From Methylophaga sp. (lineage in GTDB: Bacteria; Pseudomonadota; Gammaproteobacteria; Nitrosococcales; Methylophagaceae): a stretch of 41,005 nucleotides of DNA. The notes beneath the pieces are model-generated. The model worked only from the letters and a program-made list of their open reading frames with translations, made no database searches and was not told the origin of the DNA. Location: contig PAJP01000006.1 in the NCBI GenBank assembly GCA_002706095.1, forward strand, positions 1 to 41,005, written 5' to 3'. Below are positions 14,934 to 23,802 of the stretch, one piece after another (position 1 is the first letter of the stretch; each line of letters begins with the position of its first letter). Position numbers and translations under genes: made by a program.

Positions 14934-15172
14934 TTCGATTCTCCTTCCTCAGTAAGTGTTGTGTAAATATACACACGTTCAATCGGCACGTCAACAGTAA
15001 TTTTAAATTCTTTGTAGGACATGAATATCTCATTTGAGTCTGGATTGATAATGTCGAAGTTCTGTAGAGGACTTCTTGGATAAAATGCTTCGTACCATGT
15101 GCTTTCACGCATATCTTCAAAACCTTTAAAATTTGCATATAAAACGACCCTTGTACACCCTACCCTGTACAT
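14930..15172 (-). CDS. small hypothetical protein
   Basis: 80 aa, AGGAGGGGCA before the ATG. The pattern KEFKITVDVPIERVYIYTTL gives beta strands. Similar wording recurs at the C-terminus of the next product (IERIYIALDNL), so the two neighbours may share a small domain. Coupled by ATGA. Confidence 0.5.
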   Translation of the reverse strand: MYRVGCTRVVLYANFKGFEDMRESTWYEAFYPRSPLQNFDIINPDSNEIFMSYKEFKITVDVPIERVYIYTTLTEEGESK

Positions 15173-15251
15173 TGCCCCTCCTAAACCCTATTACCTCTGT
15201 TTTATACACGTTCCTGTAAGGTTATTTGGCAAGAAGGGGTATGTTCAGGGT

Positions 15252-15497
15252 CTATTTTGGCCGTACATTCCAAAGTGGACAGTCTGTACATGGGCAATTA
15301 CGGACTTGCGTCTTCCAAGAACCCTTTTCAGCAGGGTCGTATATACACTGAAAACAGAATGCTACAATAGCCTTAGCTTTGGAAGTCTTGTCTTCAAGGT
15401 GTCTATCCAGCGGAGTTTTCTGAGGTGGCTTCTCAATCTCGCCTGTACGAATCTTTTCACGATATTCTTTCAGAGCTTCTTGTGCATTGGTGTTCAT
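15252..15497 (-). CDS. small zinc-binding protein, conserved in phages
   Basis: 81 aa from ATG 15497 (ACAGGAGATTTGAAA upstream); the frame is open to 15563 but the extra part covers the promoter. C-terminal half: FCFQCIYDP...CPCTDCPLWNVRP, two Cys pairs likely to hold a zinc ion, a pattern common in phage early genes of unknown role. First gene of the leftward operon. Confidence 0.65.
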   Translation of the reverse strand: MNTNAQEALKEYREKIRTGEIEKPPQKTPLDRHLEDKTSKAKAIVAFCFQCIYDPAEKGSWKTQVRNCPCTDCPLWNVRPK

Positions 15498-15534
15498 TTT
15501 CAAATCTCCTGTAAATTTGCTTTCGACACTTCCA

Positions 15535-15563
15535 AAGGTACGCCATGTGAAGGATGCTGTCAA
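15535..15563 (-). promoter_or_regulatory. sigma70-type promoter of the second leftward operon
   Basis: Minus strand TTGACA (15558-15563), 17-bp spacer, TACCTT (15535-15540), with the ATG 38 bases further on at 15497. Confidence 0.7.
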
Positions 15564-15590
15564 GTACCTTGTGAAGTCTTTATAAAGAAA

Positions 15591-15674
15591 TTAATAAGTA
15601 AATATATTACTTAATATAACACCAATAAGATATTTATAAGTACTCTATAAAGACCTTATTAATATACTTATTAA
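15591..15674. repeat. AT-rich inverted repeats between divergent promoters
   Basis: Exact 10-bp inverted repeat TTAATAAGTA (15591-15600) / TACTTATTAA (15665-15674), and a nested TAAGTAA/TTACTTA pair (15595-15601, 15607-15613). CTTATTAA occurs twice near 15655-15673. This could be an operator array or a DNA-unwinding element. The rest of 15564-15749 holds no gene. Confidence 0.55.
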
Positions 15675-15749
15675 GTTCTTTTAAAAGGGTAACGTAATAG
15701 GTTCCTCAAGTCAATACACCGGATGAAATTATTTTATCGTGTAATTCTG

Positions 15750-15779
15750 TTGACAAGATCGTGTAGGGAGGTGTATAGT
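15750..15779 (+). promoter_or_regulatory. sigma70-type promoter of the main rightward operon
   Basis: TTGACA (15750-15755), 18-bp spacer, TATAGT (15774-15779); the first ATG is at 15841, giving a leader of about 55 bases. Confidence 0.7.
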
Positions 15780-15840
15780 GGTTGTGAAGCGATTGGCATA
15801 CGCCATGTAATTCACAAGATTATACAGGGTATCAGAGACA

Positions 15841-16236
15841 ATGACCAGGATCAATGTAGTTCCAGTGTCAGAACTTACAAATATGCACCTACTCGGTGAA
15901 AATAAAGAGATCACTAGGGTTTTTGGATTGGTTCGTAAGGCTCAACAACGTGGTGTGAACAAGTGGAATTTGAAAGCACCCTCTGAATACACAATGGGTA
16001 CGGGGCATGTAAAATTCTACTACACACGTCTTGGGTATATTCTCAAGCGCTACCACGAACTTACACAGGAGATGACTAGTCGAGGTTATAAACCTAATCC
16101 AATTTCTGACGAAGATTTACTTCAAGGTATTGACAAGAAACACTGGATGGGCGATTATGAACCTACTGAGGGCGCCTTGAAGATCAACCGTCAACGTATT
16201 GCGGAACGTTTGAAAGATATGGATAAATCCCTATAG
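15841..16236 (+). CDS. denV: pyrimidine-dimer DNA glycosylase (T4 endonuclease V-like)
   Basis: 131 aa, close to the 138 aa of T4 DenV. It begins MTRINVVPVSEL; T4 DenV begins MTRINLTLVSEL. Thr2 (the amine nucleophile after Met removal), Arg3, His16, Glu23 (catalytic) and Arg26 are kept, and the block GTGHVKFYYTRLGYILKRY matches the T4 GAGHVTFFY region. The catalytic N-terminal Thr fixes the start codon. The C-terminal aromatic segment of the T4 enzyme (WYKYYG) is missing. It cuts the glycosylic bond and DNA backbone at UV-induced pyrimidine dimers. First gene of the rightward operon. Confidence 0.92.
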   Translation: MTRINVVPVSELTNMHLLGENKEITRVFGLVRKAQQRGVNKWNLKAPSEYTMGTGHVKFYYTRLGYILKRYHELTQEMTSRGYKPNPISDEDLLQGIDKKHWMGDYEPTEGALKINRQRIAERLKDMDKSL

Positions 16237-16293
16237 ATACTGCGTCGTTTTCAGCTTCTATATAAATCAATTACTTATGAAAAAGGTGTACAA

Positions 16294-16479
16294 ATGCAAA
16301 CAGTATACGTTTGGGCAGACACAACATGGTGTTATGAAGATGAACTTCACCAACACGATTGGAAATCTGATGATTATTGCACACTAGAATTTCCGGATGA
16401 GCTTGACGAAGATGGTATTGAGGTGTATGTTTGTAGAGTAGTTGGGAAGTGGTCTGAAGGCTTACAAACTTGGGTATAG
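16294..16479 (+). CDS. small acidic hypothetical protein
   Basis: 61 aa, Trp/Asp/Glu rich (WADTTWCYEDELHQHDW). AAAAAGGTG precedes the ATG. No family recognised; 10 bases before the next gene. Confidence 0.5.
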   Translation: MQTVYVWADTTWCYEDELHQHDWKSDDYCTLEFPDELDEDGIEVYVCRVVGKWSEGLQTWV

Positions 16480-16489
16480 GAGAAATAAG

Positions 16490-16915
16490 ATGAAGATTCG
16501 CATTTTGAACGCAGGCAAGATGGCTGTAGATGGTCGGTATAAAAACGGAGATATTGTTGAAGTTCATGTAGACTCTGATGGACTTTTAACAGAATCTGGT
16601 GTGGAAGATGGATATGGCATAGAACCCTACTACTTTTTAAATTCTTGGAAAGACAAATACTTCGAGATTGTTGGTGAAGATACTACACAAAAACCTTTAA
16701 AAGAAACTGTAAAAGTCTATAAGAAAGCTGATCCACAATACACACAAGGAGCAATGCTGCAAAAGCATTTAAAACAATTGTCAGAGATTGAACACGCGAT
16801 TGAACTTCACGATAATAAACAGAACAAGCGTCGGCAAGAACGTAAGAAGTTGTTAGAAATTATTAACGAAAGTATGCCGAAGCGTGTTAAGGTGGTGGTT
16901 GGCGAATACCAATGA
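16490..16915 (+). CDS. hypothetical protein with N-terminal beta domain
   Basis: 141 aa from ATG 16490 (TAGGAGAAATAAG upstream); the longer frame from 16442 overlaps the preceding gene. Residues ~1-60 look SH3-like (KIRILNAGKMAVDGRYKNGD, IVEVHVDSDG). Residues ~90-135 are a basic helix (NKQNKRRQERKKLLEII), suitable for RNA or DNA contact. Function unknown. Confidence 0.5.
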   Translation: MKIRILNAGKMAVDGRYKNGDIVEVHVDSDGLLTESGVEDGYGIEPYYFLNSWKDKYFEIVGEDTTQKPLKETVKVYKKADPQYTQGAMLQKHLKQLSEIEHAIELHDNKQNKRRQERKKLLEIINESMPKRVKVVVGEYQ

Positions 16916-16961
16916 GACTGATGAGACTTTGAAATCCTTTTGAGGTTATGGAGATTCCGCA

Positions 16962-17303
16962 ATGAACATGAATGACCCTGTAGACATTGACCTTGCAAAG
17001 CATCTTGACCAGCTTGATAAAGAAGATAAGATGTTAGAGGCTGCTGAAGAAATTCAAAAGGAAATGATCGAACACTTTTACATGAACGATGTATACGCAT
17101 CAGTTGAAGAGGACTTTCTTACATGGTTTGATGAAGAAGGTATCGCATGGGAGGTTGTACAGCTTGTTGATCATTATCGTCAGAACCGTATGCAGGAATG
17201 GTTAGATGGTTTTGAGGAGGTTTGTAAAAGGATTGATGAGAAGGTGATTGATATGTCTTGGGATAATGCTGTTGAGGGTTTGAAGAAAACTGAGGAGGTT
17301 TGA
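16962..17303 (+). CDS. acidic helical hypothetical protein
   Basis: 113 aa, TATGGAGATTCCGCA before the ATG. Almost all helix, Asp/Glu/Met/Trp rich, no known motif. 2 bases before the next gene. Confidence 0.5.
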   Translation: MNMNDPVDIDLAKHLDQLDKEDKMLEAAEEIQKEMIEHFYMNDVYASVEEDFLTWFDEEGIAWEVVQLVDHYRQNRMQEWLDGFEEVCKRIDEKVIDMSWDNAVEGLKKTEEV

Positions 17304-17305
17304 AT

Positions 17306-17644
17306 ATGGGTGTTAATATTAATTTTTACATCGTAAAAGGATATAAAATCCCTGAAGAAGTATTTAACAGTGTTTCTGAGGAGGAGCATGATGTTCTTAT
17401 GGATGATGATAACTTCACAGTTATTTCACCAATGACCTCCATAGAAGGTGTTTATGGTGAGGTACTTTATGAAAGCAATGATGGGCGCTATGAACCAATT
17501 GACATACCCGTAATGTCTCTGGAAGACTTAAAAGGAAAATTAACAAACTCAGAGATATTCAGATCATTACCAAAGGCATTTAAAGATTACGTTGTTGATA
17601 ATGATGTTGAGATTAAGACTTATGCATTCATGTGTTATCATTGA
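17306..17644 (+). CDS. hypothetical protein
   Basis: 112 aa from ATG 17306 (GAGGAGGTTTGAAT upstream). The N-terminus MGVNINFYIVKGYKIPEEVF looks like a beta strand-helix start. Acidic. Function unknown. Confidence 0.5.
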   Translation: MGVNINFYIVKGYKIPEEVFNSVSEEEHDVLMDDDNFTVISPMTSIEGVYGEVLYESNDGRYEPIDIPVMSLEDLKGKLTNSEIFRSLPKAFKDYVVDNDVEIKTYAFMCYH

Positions 17645-17656
17645 GGAATATCTAAA

Positions 17657-17854
17657 ATGGCAAAATGTATTGACAAATTAACTGTTGAATTAGGTGTTGA
17701 AGATGTTCAGCCAGTGATTTTGAAGACACTTGGGATGACCAAATCAACACTTATTGAATGGCGTGAGATTATGGCTTCACATGGGTATCAAGGACGTGCT
17801 GGCGAAGTTCAGAAGTATGTTGATATGATTGTGAAGGCTGAGAAGGAGATTTAA
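17657..17854 (+). CDS. small hypothetical protein, possible HTH
   Basis: 65 aa. LGMTKSTLIEWREIMASHG has the spacing of a small helix-turn-helix, so DNA binding is possible. GAGGAATATC precedes the ATG. One base from the next gene. Confidence 0.45.
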   Translation: MAKCIDKLTVELGVEDVQPVILKTLGMTKSTLIEWREIMASHGYQGRAGEVQKYVDMIVKAEKEI

Positions 17855-17855
17855 A

Positions 17856-18077
17856 ATGGTTATGATCTATGATAGTATACGGGTTCGTGATGACCTTCGA
17901 GAGAATGGTGATAATGTTTTCTGGGTAAAGGAGGAAGATTACTTGAAAGTTAAGGCTGTTAATCAGAAGCTTTATGAAGCACTTGTTCGTGCCTTTGAAC
18001 ACCATGAAAGGATGGATCTTCCGTTGGTTATTCAGGACAAAATGATCAAGGCTGTTAAAGAGGCCGAGAAGGCTTAG
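17856..18077 (+). CDS. small helical hypothetical protein
   Basis: 73 aa with AAGGAGATTTAAA before the ATG. Mostly helix, mixed charge. It precedes phoH by 29 bases. No motif. Confidence 0.5.
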   Translation: MVMIYDSIRVRDDLRENGDNVFWVKEEDYLKVKAVNQKLYEALVRAFEHHERMDLPLVIQDKMIKAVKEAEKA

Positions 18078-18106
18078 AGATAGTAACCAGAAGAAGGATG
18101 ATGACA

Positions 18107-18838
18107 ATGCCAAAACGTAATAAGCAAAAAGTCGTTCAGCAGCGTTGGGAGAATAAAATGGAAAAGGGTAAACAGGTTAAAGAGCAATATATCAAGCCAC
18201 CTGTTCAAGCACGTAATGAGAACCAGAAGCAATTTCTAAAGCATTTGAACACCAAAGATGTTGTGATTTTTAATGCTGTTGCAGGCGTTGGTAAGACCTT
18301 CTTAACAATGTCAGAAGTTACCGATTGGTTGAAAAAGGGTATTTATGATAAGCTTGTTATCGCTCGCCCAAACATCTTAATGGGTAATTCTATCGGGCTT
18401 TTAAAGGGAAGCGCTATTGAAAAATGTGAGCCGCTGATGATGCCGATGATTGACGTTATCAAGCAGCGCTATGGAGCAGGGTTTTACGAATCAAGCATTC
18501 ACAATGGAACTATTGAACTACAACCTCTTGAATATATCCGAGGGCGTAATTTCAATTACATCACAGTTCTTGATGAGGCACAGTTGACAACACCTGAAGA
18601 GATGTACACGATATTGACACGTCTTGCGGATGGTGGTAAATTGATTATCCTTGGTGACCCTACGCAGAAAGATCAAAAGGGTCTTGATGGGATTACTTGG
18701 TTATTAGACTTTGTAAAGCGCCACAATCTTCAACATATTGTCGGGTATACTGAAGCGAGTAGTGATGACATTGAGAGGGGTGGGGTTTGTAAGGCTGTTG
18801 TTAAGGCAATGGAAAAAGACCGTGCTGAGGGGGTTTGA
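18107..18838 (+). CDS. phoH: PhoH-like P-loop ATPase
   Basis: 243 aa from ATG 18107, best placed after AGAAGGA; ATGs at 18098 and 18101 are alternatives. Walker A is FNAVAGVGKTF (about residue 60), Walker B is TVLDEAQLTTPEE, then IILGDPTQKDQ as in the PhoH family. The basic N-terminus (PKRNKQKVVQQRWENK) may bind nucleic acid. PhoH proteins are common in phages and act as ATPases/RNA-linked helicases of uncertain role. The adjacent AP2-type endonuclease begins 2 bases later. Confidence 0.88.
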   Translation: MPKRNKQKVVQQRWENKMEKGKQVKEQYIKPPVQARNENQKQFLKHLNTKDVVIFNAVAGVGKTFLTMSEVTDWLKKGIYDKLVIARPNILMGNSIGLLKGSAIEKCEPLMMPMIDVIKQRYGAGFYESSIHNGTIELQPLEYIRGRNFNYITVLDEAQLTTPEEMYTILTRLADGGKLIILGDPTQKDQKGLDGITWLLDFVKRHNLQHIVGYTEASSDDIERGGVCKAVVKAMEKDRAEGV

Positions 18839-18840
18839 TT

Positions 18841-19635
18841 ATGGGTAGACCATCAAAAATTAAAGAGGGGGATTTTCTTGAATTAAAAAATGGTTTTGTA
18901 GAGGTTTTAAAATATGTAGATTATAAAAATATACTTGTAAAACCGATTACCAATGAAGTAATTGCAGAAGATGTACCCTATTGGACTATGAATTGCAATC
19001 TGAAATATAAGTGGTCAACAACGCCATTCGATAGAACGCTATATGGAGTTGGTTATCGTGGTGTGGGTCAACACGATTGTAAAAAGTCCACAAAAGTTCA
19101 CAATACATGGGCAAACATGCTTAAAAGATGTTATTGTGAGTCTGTTTGGGAAACTGACCCAGGATATAGACATGTTAGTGTTGATACCAGTTGGCACAAT
19201 TTTCAGAATTTTGCAGAATGGTTTGACCAAAATTATGTAGAAGGTTTTTTCCTGGATAAAGATTTAATAGGTAACTCTCAACTCTATTCTGAAGCGACAT
19301 GTTGTTTTATACCGAATGAAGTCAATATTGCCATTGCAATGACTCATAACCAGAGAAAAATGAGAGAACATGATAATCTCCCAACTGGGGTACATTATTG
19401 TAAACAGACTGGTAAATATTCTGCCTCATGTGGCACGCGGCAAAATTCAGAGTGGGGAGGTCGCCATGAAAAAATAGAAGATGCTTTTGAAAAATATTTA
19501 GAGATGAAACAAAGGCAACTTGAAAACTTGGCCCACAATTTCCGAAGTCAGATTACAGATGTCGCGTATGACGCTCTTATTAACTTTACTGAAAAAAGGA
19601 TAGCATCTAAATATGAACACTGGAGAAAGCGGTAG
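18841..19635 (+). mobile_element. AP2-type freestanding homing endonuclease-like gene
   Basis: 264 aa from ATG 18841 (GAGGGGGTTTGATT upstream). The blocks VHNTWANMLKRCY, SWHNFQNFAEWF, FFLDKDLIGN and ATCCFIPNEVN, then LPTGVHYCKQTGKYSAS with EDAFEKYLEMKQ at the end, match the phage family of AP2/HNH-like homing endonucleases. It would cut DNA and bind it with the AP2-like region. It sits between phoH and the primase-helicase and overlaps the latter by 23 bases, so it has inserted at the gene border without breaking either. It is more AT-rich than its neighbours. Confidence 0.75.
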
Positions 19636-21382
19636 TTTCCTTGGTCACTTCCCCTGCTTTAGTTGTGGGGGACATGATCCTTTAGCGGTATACAAGCAAT
19701 CTGATGGTAAGTATACAGGATTTTGCTTTTCAAATTGTGGCTATATTTCATCTGAAAAAATTGAGGAGAACTTCGTGGTGGAAGAATTAGAATCGTACAA
19801 AACTGACAACAAGCCTTCAAAGATTTCACAAGAAGACCTTGATGAAATTATGTCTTTGGAATGTCGTGGGTGGAAAGAGCGTAAACTGACAAAGAAAACT
19901 TGTGAAAAGTTCGGTGTACGCAGTCGCTTTGATGAAAATGGTGATTTATACTCACAATATTACCCAATGACTAAAAAGGGAGAGGTTGTAGGGTTCAAGC
20001 AGCGCATTTTACCTAAAGACTTCTCAAAGCCTGTTGGTAATACTAAAGCCAACAATGATCTGTTTGGTCAATCTGTTTGGGAAGCCGGAGGTAAGTATCT
20101 TGCGATAACAACTGGTGAATGTGATTGTCTAGCGCTTGCTCAAGTTCTTAACACTATTCGGGACGGCAATGAGTATTGGACACCTGTTGTCAGCGTTACT
20201 GCTGGTGATGGATCAATCATTAAGCAGTTAAAAAACAATTTTGAGTTTATCAATTCGTTTGATAAAGTCGTGCTTATGTTCGATATGGACGAAGCTGCTC
20301 AGAAATACGTTAATGAAGCTGCACGCTTACTCAACCCTGGTAAAGCGCATATTGCCAAGTTGCCTTTAAAAGACCCTAATGACATGCTTGTTCAGAATCG
20401 TGTAAGTGAACTTCGTACTGCGTTCTTTAAAGCTGAACGATTCAGTCCAGTTGACGTTTGTACATTAGGACAGCTTTGGGAAGAATTTGAACACTCGGTT
20501 GAGGATGACATTATTCCACTGCCTCCACAATTTTCTGAACTAGCTGACTTGATGGGCGGTGGGCCTGCTGCTGGTGAAGTAACAGTCATTGGTGCTTTAA
20601 CCAGTGTTGGTAAATCAACAGTGCTTAATAACATGGTCTATCACGTAGCTACCCATACGCCGAAGCGCGTCGGTTTAATGTATCTTGAGAGCAGTCCAAG
20701 AGAAATTGTACGCAGTTTTTTGAGTATTCACACTGAACAAAACCTAGCACTACAAAAGTATTCCGAAATGGATATGGAGAAATTGAAAGTACAGTTTCAG
20801 GACATGATTGGTCGTGACGATAAGATTGTGACAGTGAATCACAACGGCTCCTTTACATCTGTTGAGCAAATGTTTGAGAAGATTCGTTGGTTGGTGAAGG
20901 GTATGGGTTGTGAATTGGTCGTTGTCGATCCTTTGCAAGCTGCTGTACCAAGTAACGAAAACAATGTGATTGATAGTTTCATGGATTCACTGTTGAAACT
21001 TGCTAAAGAAACTATGGCGAGCATTGTCGTGGTGAGTCACATGAAGAAACCAGACGACGATAAGCCTCATGCTGTTTCTGAGTACAGCTTGAAAGGGTCT
21101 TCAGCGATTAACCAGATTGCTTTTAATACTATTCTGATGAGTCGTGACAAGGTGAATAAAAATGAAAAGATTCGCAATTCAACAAAACTCACACTGGTCA
21201 AGTGTCGGCGCACTGGTTTGACATCTAGTGCAGGGTGGTTGCGATACAATCCATCAAGTGCTAAGATTGAAGCATGTTCCGATCCTTACGAAGAAGCAGA
21301 ACTAGCTGAGTTCGAGAATGATGATTTTGAACAGGCTTCTTCTGGTGGATGGGGTTTTGATAAACCTTCAGAAGAATATTAG
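19613..21382 (+). CDS. T7 gp4-like bifunctional primase-helicase
   Basis: 589 aa. N-terminal zinc-binding domain CFSCGG...CFSNCGY (residues ~15-37). TOPRIM region with ITTGECDCLAL (Glu) and VVLMFDMDEAA (DxD), about residues 165-230. RecA-type hexameric helicase domain from ~300 with Walker A GALTSVGKST (~327-336), a Walker B-like LVVVDPLQA and VVSHMKKP. This order equals T7 gp4: it makes RNA primers and unwinds at the fork. The start overlaps the homing-endonuclease gene and has only a distant AAGGA, so expression may depend on coupling. The DNA polymerase follows by 8 bases. Confidence 0.92.
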   Translation: MNTGESGSFLGHFPCFSCGGHDPLAVYKQSDGKYTGFCFSNCGYISSEKIEENFVVEELESYKTDNKPSKISQEDLDEIMSLECRGWKERKLTKKTCEKFGVRSRFDENGDLYSQYYPMTKKGEVVGFKQRILPKDFSKPVGNTKANNDLFGQSVWEAGGKYLAITTGECDCLALAQVLNTIRDGNEYWTPVVSVTAGDGSIIKQLKNNFEFINSFDKVVLMFDMDEAAQKYVNEAARLLNPGKAHIAKLPLKDPNDMLVQNRVSELRTAFFKAERFSPVDVCTLGQLWEEFEHSVEDDIIPLPPQFSELADLMGGGPAAGEVTVIGALTSVGKSTVLNNMVYHVATHTPKRVGLMYLESSPREIVRSFLSIHTEQNLALQKYSEMDMEKLKVQFQDMIGRDDKIVTVNHNGSFTSVEQMFEKIRWLVKGMGCELVVVDPLQAAVPSNENNVIDSFMDSLLKLAKETMASIVVVSHMKKPDDDKPHAVSEYSLKGSSAINQIAFNTILMSRDKVNKNEKIRNSTKLTLVKCRRTGLTSSAGWLRYNPSSAKIEACSDPYEEAELAEFENDDFEQASSGGWGFDKPSEEY

Positions 21383-21390
21383 GAGTAACA

Positions 21391-23433
21391 ATGGACTACA
21401 TCTACGACCTTGAGACTTATCCAAACTGCTTCACAGCAGCGGTAGGAAGTGTTGATGGTCAAGAATCATGGGTCTTTGAAATTAGTGATCGACGTAATGA
21501 CGAAAAACACTTACGTCAGTTTCTAAAGAAACTGTATCAAAATAAAGATCGTATGGTAGGATTCAATAATGTAGGATTTGACTACCCTATTCTGCATTAT
21601 TTCCTCACTAATAAAAATGTAACATCGGAATGTTTGTATGAAAAGGCAATGCAGATTATTACTGCCGATGATGACGAGAAGTTCAACCACTTGATTTCAC
21701 CCAATAAGAGGTTTATTCAGCAATTAGATTTGTATTTAATTCACCATTTCAATAACAAGGCGCGTGCGACATCGTTGAAGATGCTGGAGTTCAACATGCG
21801 TTCTGACAATATTGAAGATTTACCGTTTGAACCTGGGAGAAATCTTACTTTCGATGAAATGGAAACGCTTGTTGAATATAATAAGCACGATGTTTACCAA
21901 ACGTATTTGTTTTACGAGAAGTCTTTGGGTGCTATTGAGTTTCGTGAAAAGCTGAGTCAAAAATACGACCGCGACTTTATGAATCACAATGACACAAAGA
22001 TCGGTAAAGATTACTTCATAATGAAACTTGAGCAGGAAATGCCGGGGTCTTGTTATCGTCAGTTACCAGGAGGTGCTAGGAAGTTAAATCAGACAAAACG
22101 TGAATACGTTGATTTGGGAGATATTGTCCTTAGTTACGTTCATTTTGAAAGACCGGAGTTTCAATCTGTCGTCGAATGGCTTCAAACGCAACGCATCACA
22201 GAAACCAAGGGAGTTTTTAGTGATCTGCCTGAAGAGAATCTTGGAGAGCTTGCGAAGTATTCGACAATGCTGACAAAGAAGAAAAAGTTTAAAGACAAAC
22301 CTTCGCAAGAAGACCTTGACGAGTTTTACAAGGAACATCCGAAAGGTTGGGTCGAAGAGAAGGTTTTGAAGAGTAAGAAGATCAGTTATTACGGCATGTG
22401 GAGAGTCGCTAAGAACCTGAACACTGTTGTTGATGGGTTCCAGTTTGATTTTGGTACAGGGGGCATTCACGGTTCTGTAGAATCTCAAGTAATAAATTCC
22501 GATGATGAGAATGTCATTGTGGACTTGGATGTTGCGAGCTACTATCCGAACTTAGCAATTTCTAACAGGGTTTACCCAGCACATTTAAGTGAGAACTTTT
22601 GCGATATTTATCAGGATGTATACATGCAGCGTAAGTCGTATGCGAAAGGAACGCCTGAAAATGCGATGATGAAGCTTGCTTTAAATGGTGTGTATGGGGA
22701 CAGTAATAGTAAGTTTAGCCCTTTTTACGATCCACGTTATACAATGGCTATCACAATAAACGGGCAGCTTTCACTTTGTATGCTTGCTGAAGACTTGTTC
22801 AAGATTGAGGGTCTTGAAATGTTGCAAATAAACACGGATGGTTTAACAGTTCGTTTGCCAAGAAATCGCAAGCATGAACTTGATGGTAAGGCGAAACATT
22901 GGGAAGAAATTACTAAACTTGAGCTTGAAGAAGCGATCTACACAAAGATGTGCATTCGTGATGTGAACAACTACCTAGCAGTTGGTGAAGATGGTAAAGT
23001 GAAACGTAAAGGGTCTTATGAGTATGATGGTCTAGGATGGCATCAGAATCAATCCTCATTGGTGATCCCCAAAGCTGCTGAACATGCGCTTATCAAAGGT
23101 GGCGATGTTGAACAGTTTATTCGGAAGCACACTGACAAATTTGATTTCATGTTGCGTACCAAAGTACCTCGTTCATCACGCTTGGTAACGATTGACGAAG
23201 ACGGTGAAGAGACTTTGCAGCAGAACATTTGCAGGTATTACATCAGCAAGGAAGGTGAGAAGCTTGTGAAGATCATGCCACCACTTCCGAAAGACCCTGA
23301 GAAGGAACGTTATATAGGAATTGACAAGGAATGGAACATCAAGACGTGCAATAATGTGAAGGATTTTCGGTGGGATATTGATTACGACTACTACATTGCT
23401 GAAGCGAAAAAACTTGTAGATGTTCTAAAATAA
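21391..23433 (+). CDS. family B DNA polymerase with 3'-5' exonuclease
   Basis: 680 aa, AGGAG before the ATG. Exonuclease motifs: DLETYP (residues ~6-11), GFNNVGFDYP and YNKHDVYQTY. Polymerase motifs: A, DVASYYPNL (~380); B, KLALNGVYG (~428-436); C, INTDGL (~480) in place of the usual DTDS, keeping the second Asp that binds metal. It copies the genome with proofreading. It lies directly behind a T7-like primase-helicase, whereas T7-like replisomes normally use a family A enzyme. No intein. Confidence 0.9.
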   Translation: MDYIYDLETYPNCFTAAVGSVDGQESWVFEISDRRNDEKHLRQFLKKLYQNKDRMVGFNNVGFDYPILHYFLTNKNVTSECLYEKAMQIITADDDEKFNHLISPNKRFIQQLDLYLIHHFNNKARATSLKMLEFNMRSDNIEDLPFEPGRNLTFDEMETLVEYNKHDVYQTYLFYEKSLGAIEFREKLSQKYDRDFMNHNDTKIGKDYFIMKLEQEMPGSCYRQLPGGARKLNQTKREYVDLGDIVLSYVHFERPEFQSVVEWLQTQRITETKGVFSDLPEENLGELAKYSTMLTKKKKFKDKPSQEDLDEFYKEHPKGWVEEKVLKSKKISYYGMWRVAKNLNTVVDGFQFDFGTGGIHGSVESQVINSDDENVIVDLDVASYYPNLAISNRVYPAHLSENFCDIYQDVYMQRKSYAKGTPENAMMKLALNGVYGDSNSKFSPFYDPRYTMAITINGQLSLCMLAEDLFKIEGLEMLQINTDGLTVRLPRNRKHELDGKAKHWEEITKLELEEAIYTKMCIRDVNNYLAVGEDGKVKRKGSYEYDGLGWHQNQSSLVIPKAAEHALIKGGDVEQFIRKHTDKFDFMLRTKVPRSSRLVTIDEDGEETLQQNICRYYISKEGEKLVKIMPPLPKDPEKERYIGIDKEWNIKTCNNVKDFRWDIDYDYYIAEAKKLVDVLK

Positions 23434-23436
23434 CCC

Positions 23437-23465
23437 TTGACCTCCGCAACCACCTTTGATAAGAT
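23437..23465 (+). promoter_or_regulatory. sigma70-type promoter after the DNA polymerase
   Basis: TTGACC (23437-23442), 17-bp spacer, TAAGAT (23460-23465). It starts 3 bases after the polymerase stop and 85 bases before the next gene, so it can boost the DsbA-like and ssDNA-binding protein genes. Confidence 0.6.
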
Positions 23466-23549
23466 AACTACACAGGGTTAGGAAATCACTTCTTAATCCT
23501 TTGTGAAACAGCTACGCACACCAACCAACATTAAAAGGAACTAGACAAA

Positions 23550-23789
23550 ATGCTTGACCAGAAAATCGAAAACGCTGCTATTGAAATTTCAAAACTCCTT
23601 TTGCAACAAGATTCTATCGAAGACTCTATCAAAGACATCTGTGAAACCGCTGCTGAAGACTCTGAAGAATACAGTAAGGCAGATATTAAACAAATTGCCA
23701 AGCTCTTTCACAAAAACGCTGTTGCTGAGGAACGTGCTAAGAAAGAAAAGATTTGGCAAGCTGCTGAAGAGTTGCTTAACAAACATTAA
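23550..23789 (+). CDS. DsbA-like dsDNA-binding protein (T4 DsbA type)
   Basis: 79 aa, AAAAGGAAC upstream. The order of features (SIEDSIKDICETAAED, then SKADIKQIAKLFHKNAVAEE, then a C-terminal helix) resembles T4 DsbA (NELIKDIR..AKDE.., FNRLLALYHK, then an acidic tail). T4 DsbA binds double-stranded DNA near late promoters. An alternative is a GapR/DUF2312-like basic-acidic helix protein. Assigned by pattern only. Confidence 0.5.
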   Translation: MLDQKIENAAIEISKLLLQQDSIEDSIKDICETAAEDSEEYSKADIKQIAKLFHKNAVAEERAKKEKIWQAAEELLNKH

Positions 23790-23802
23790 GAGGTGACTAA
23801 AA

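Noticed and set aside
15099-15614. 171-aa plus-strand ORF at the divergent region
   Set aside because: Opposite two minus-strand genes and the promoter at 15535; Cys/Phe-rich shadow.
23554-23796. Second plus-strand frame over the DsbA-like gene
   Set aside because: Ser/Lys/Leu-rich, shifted by one base from the well-formed frame at 23550, and without its own ribosome site.
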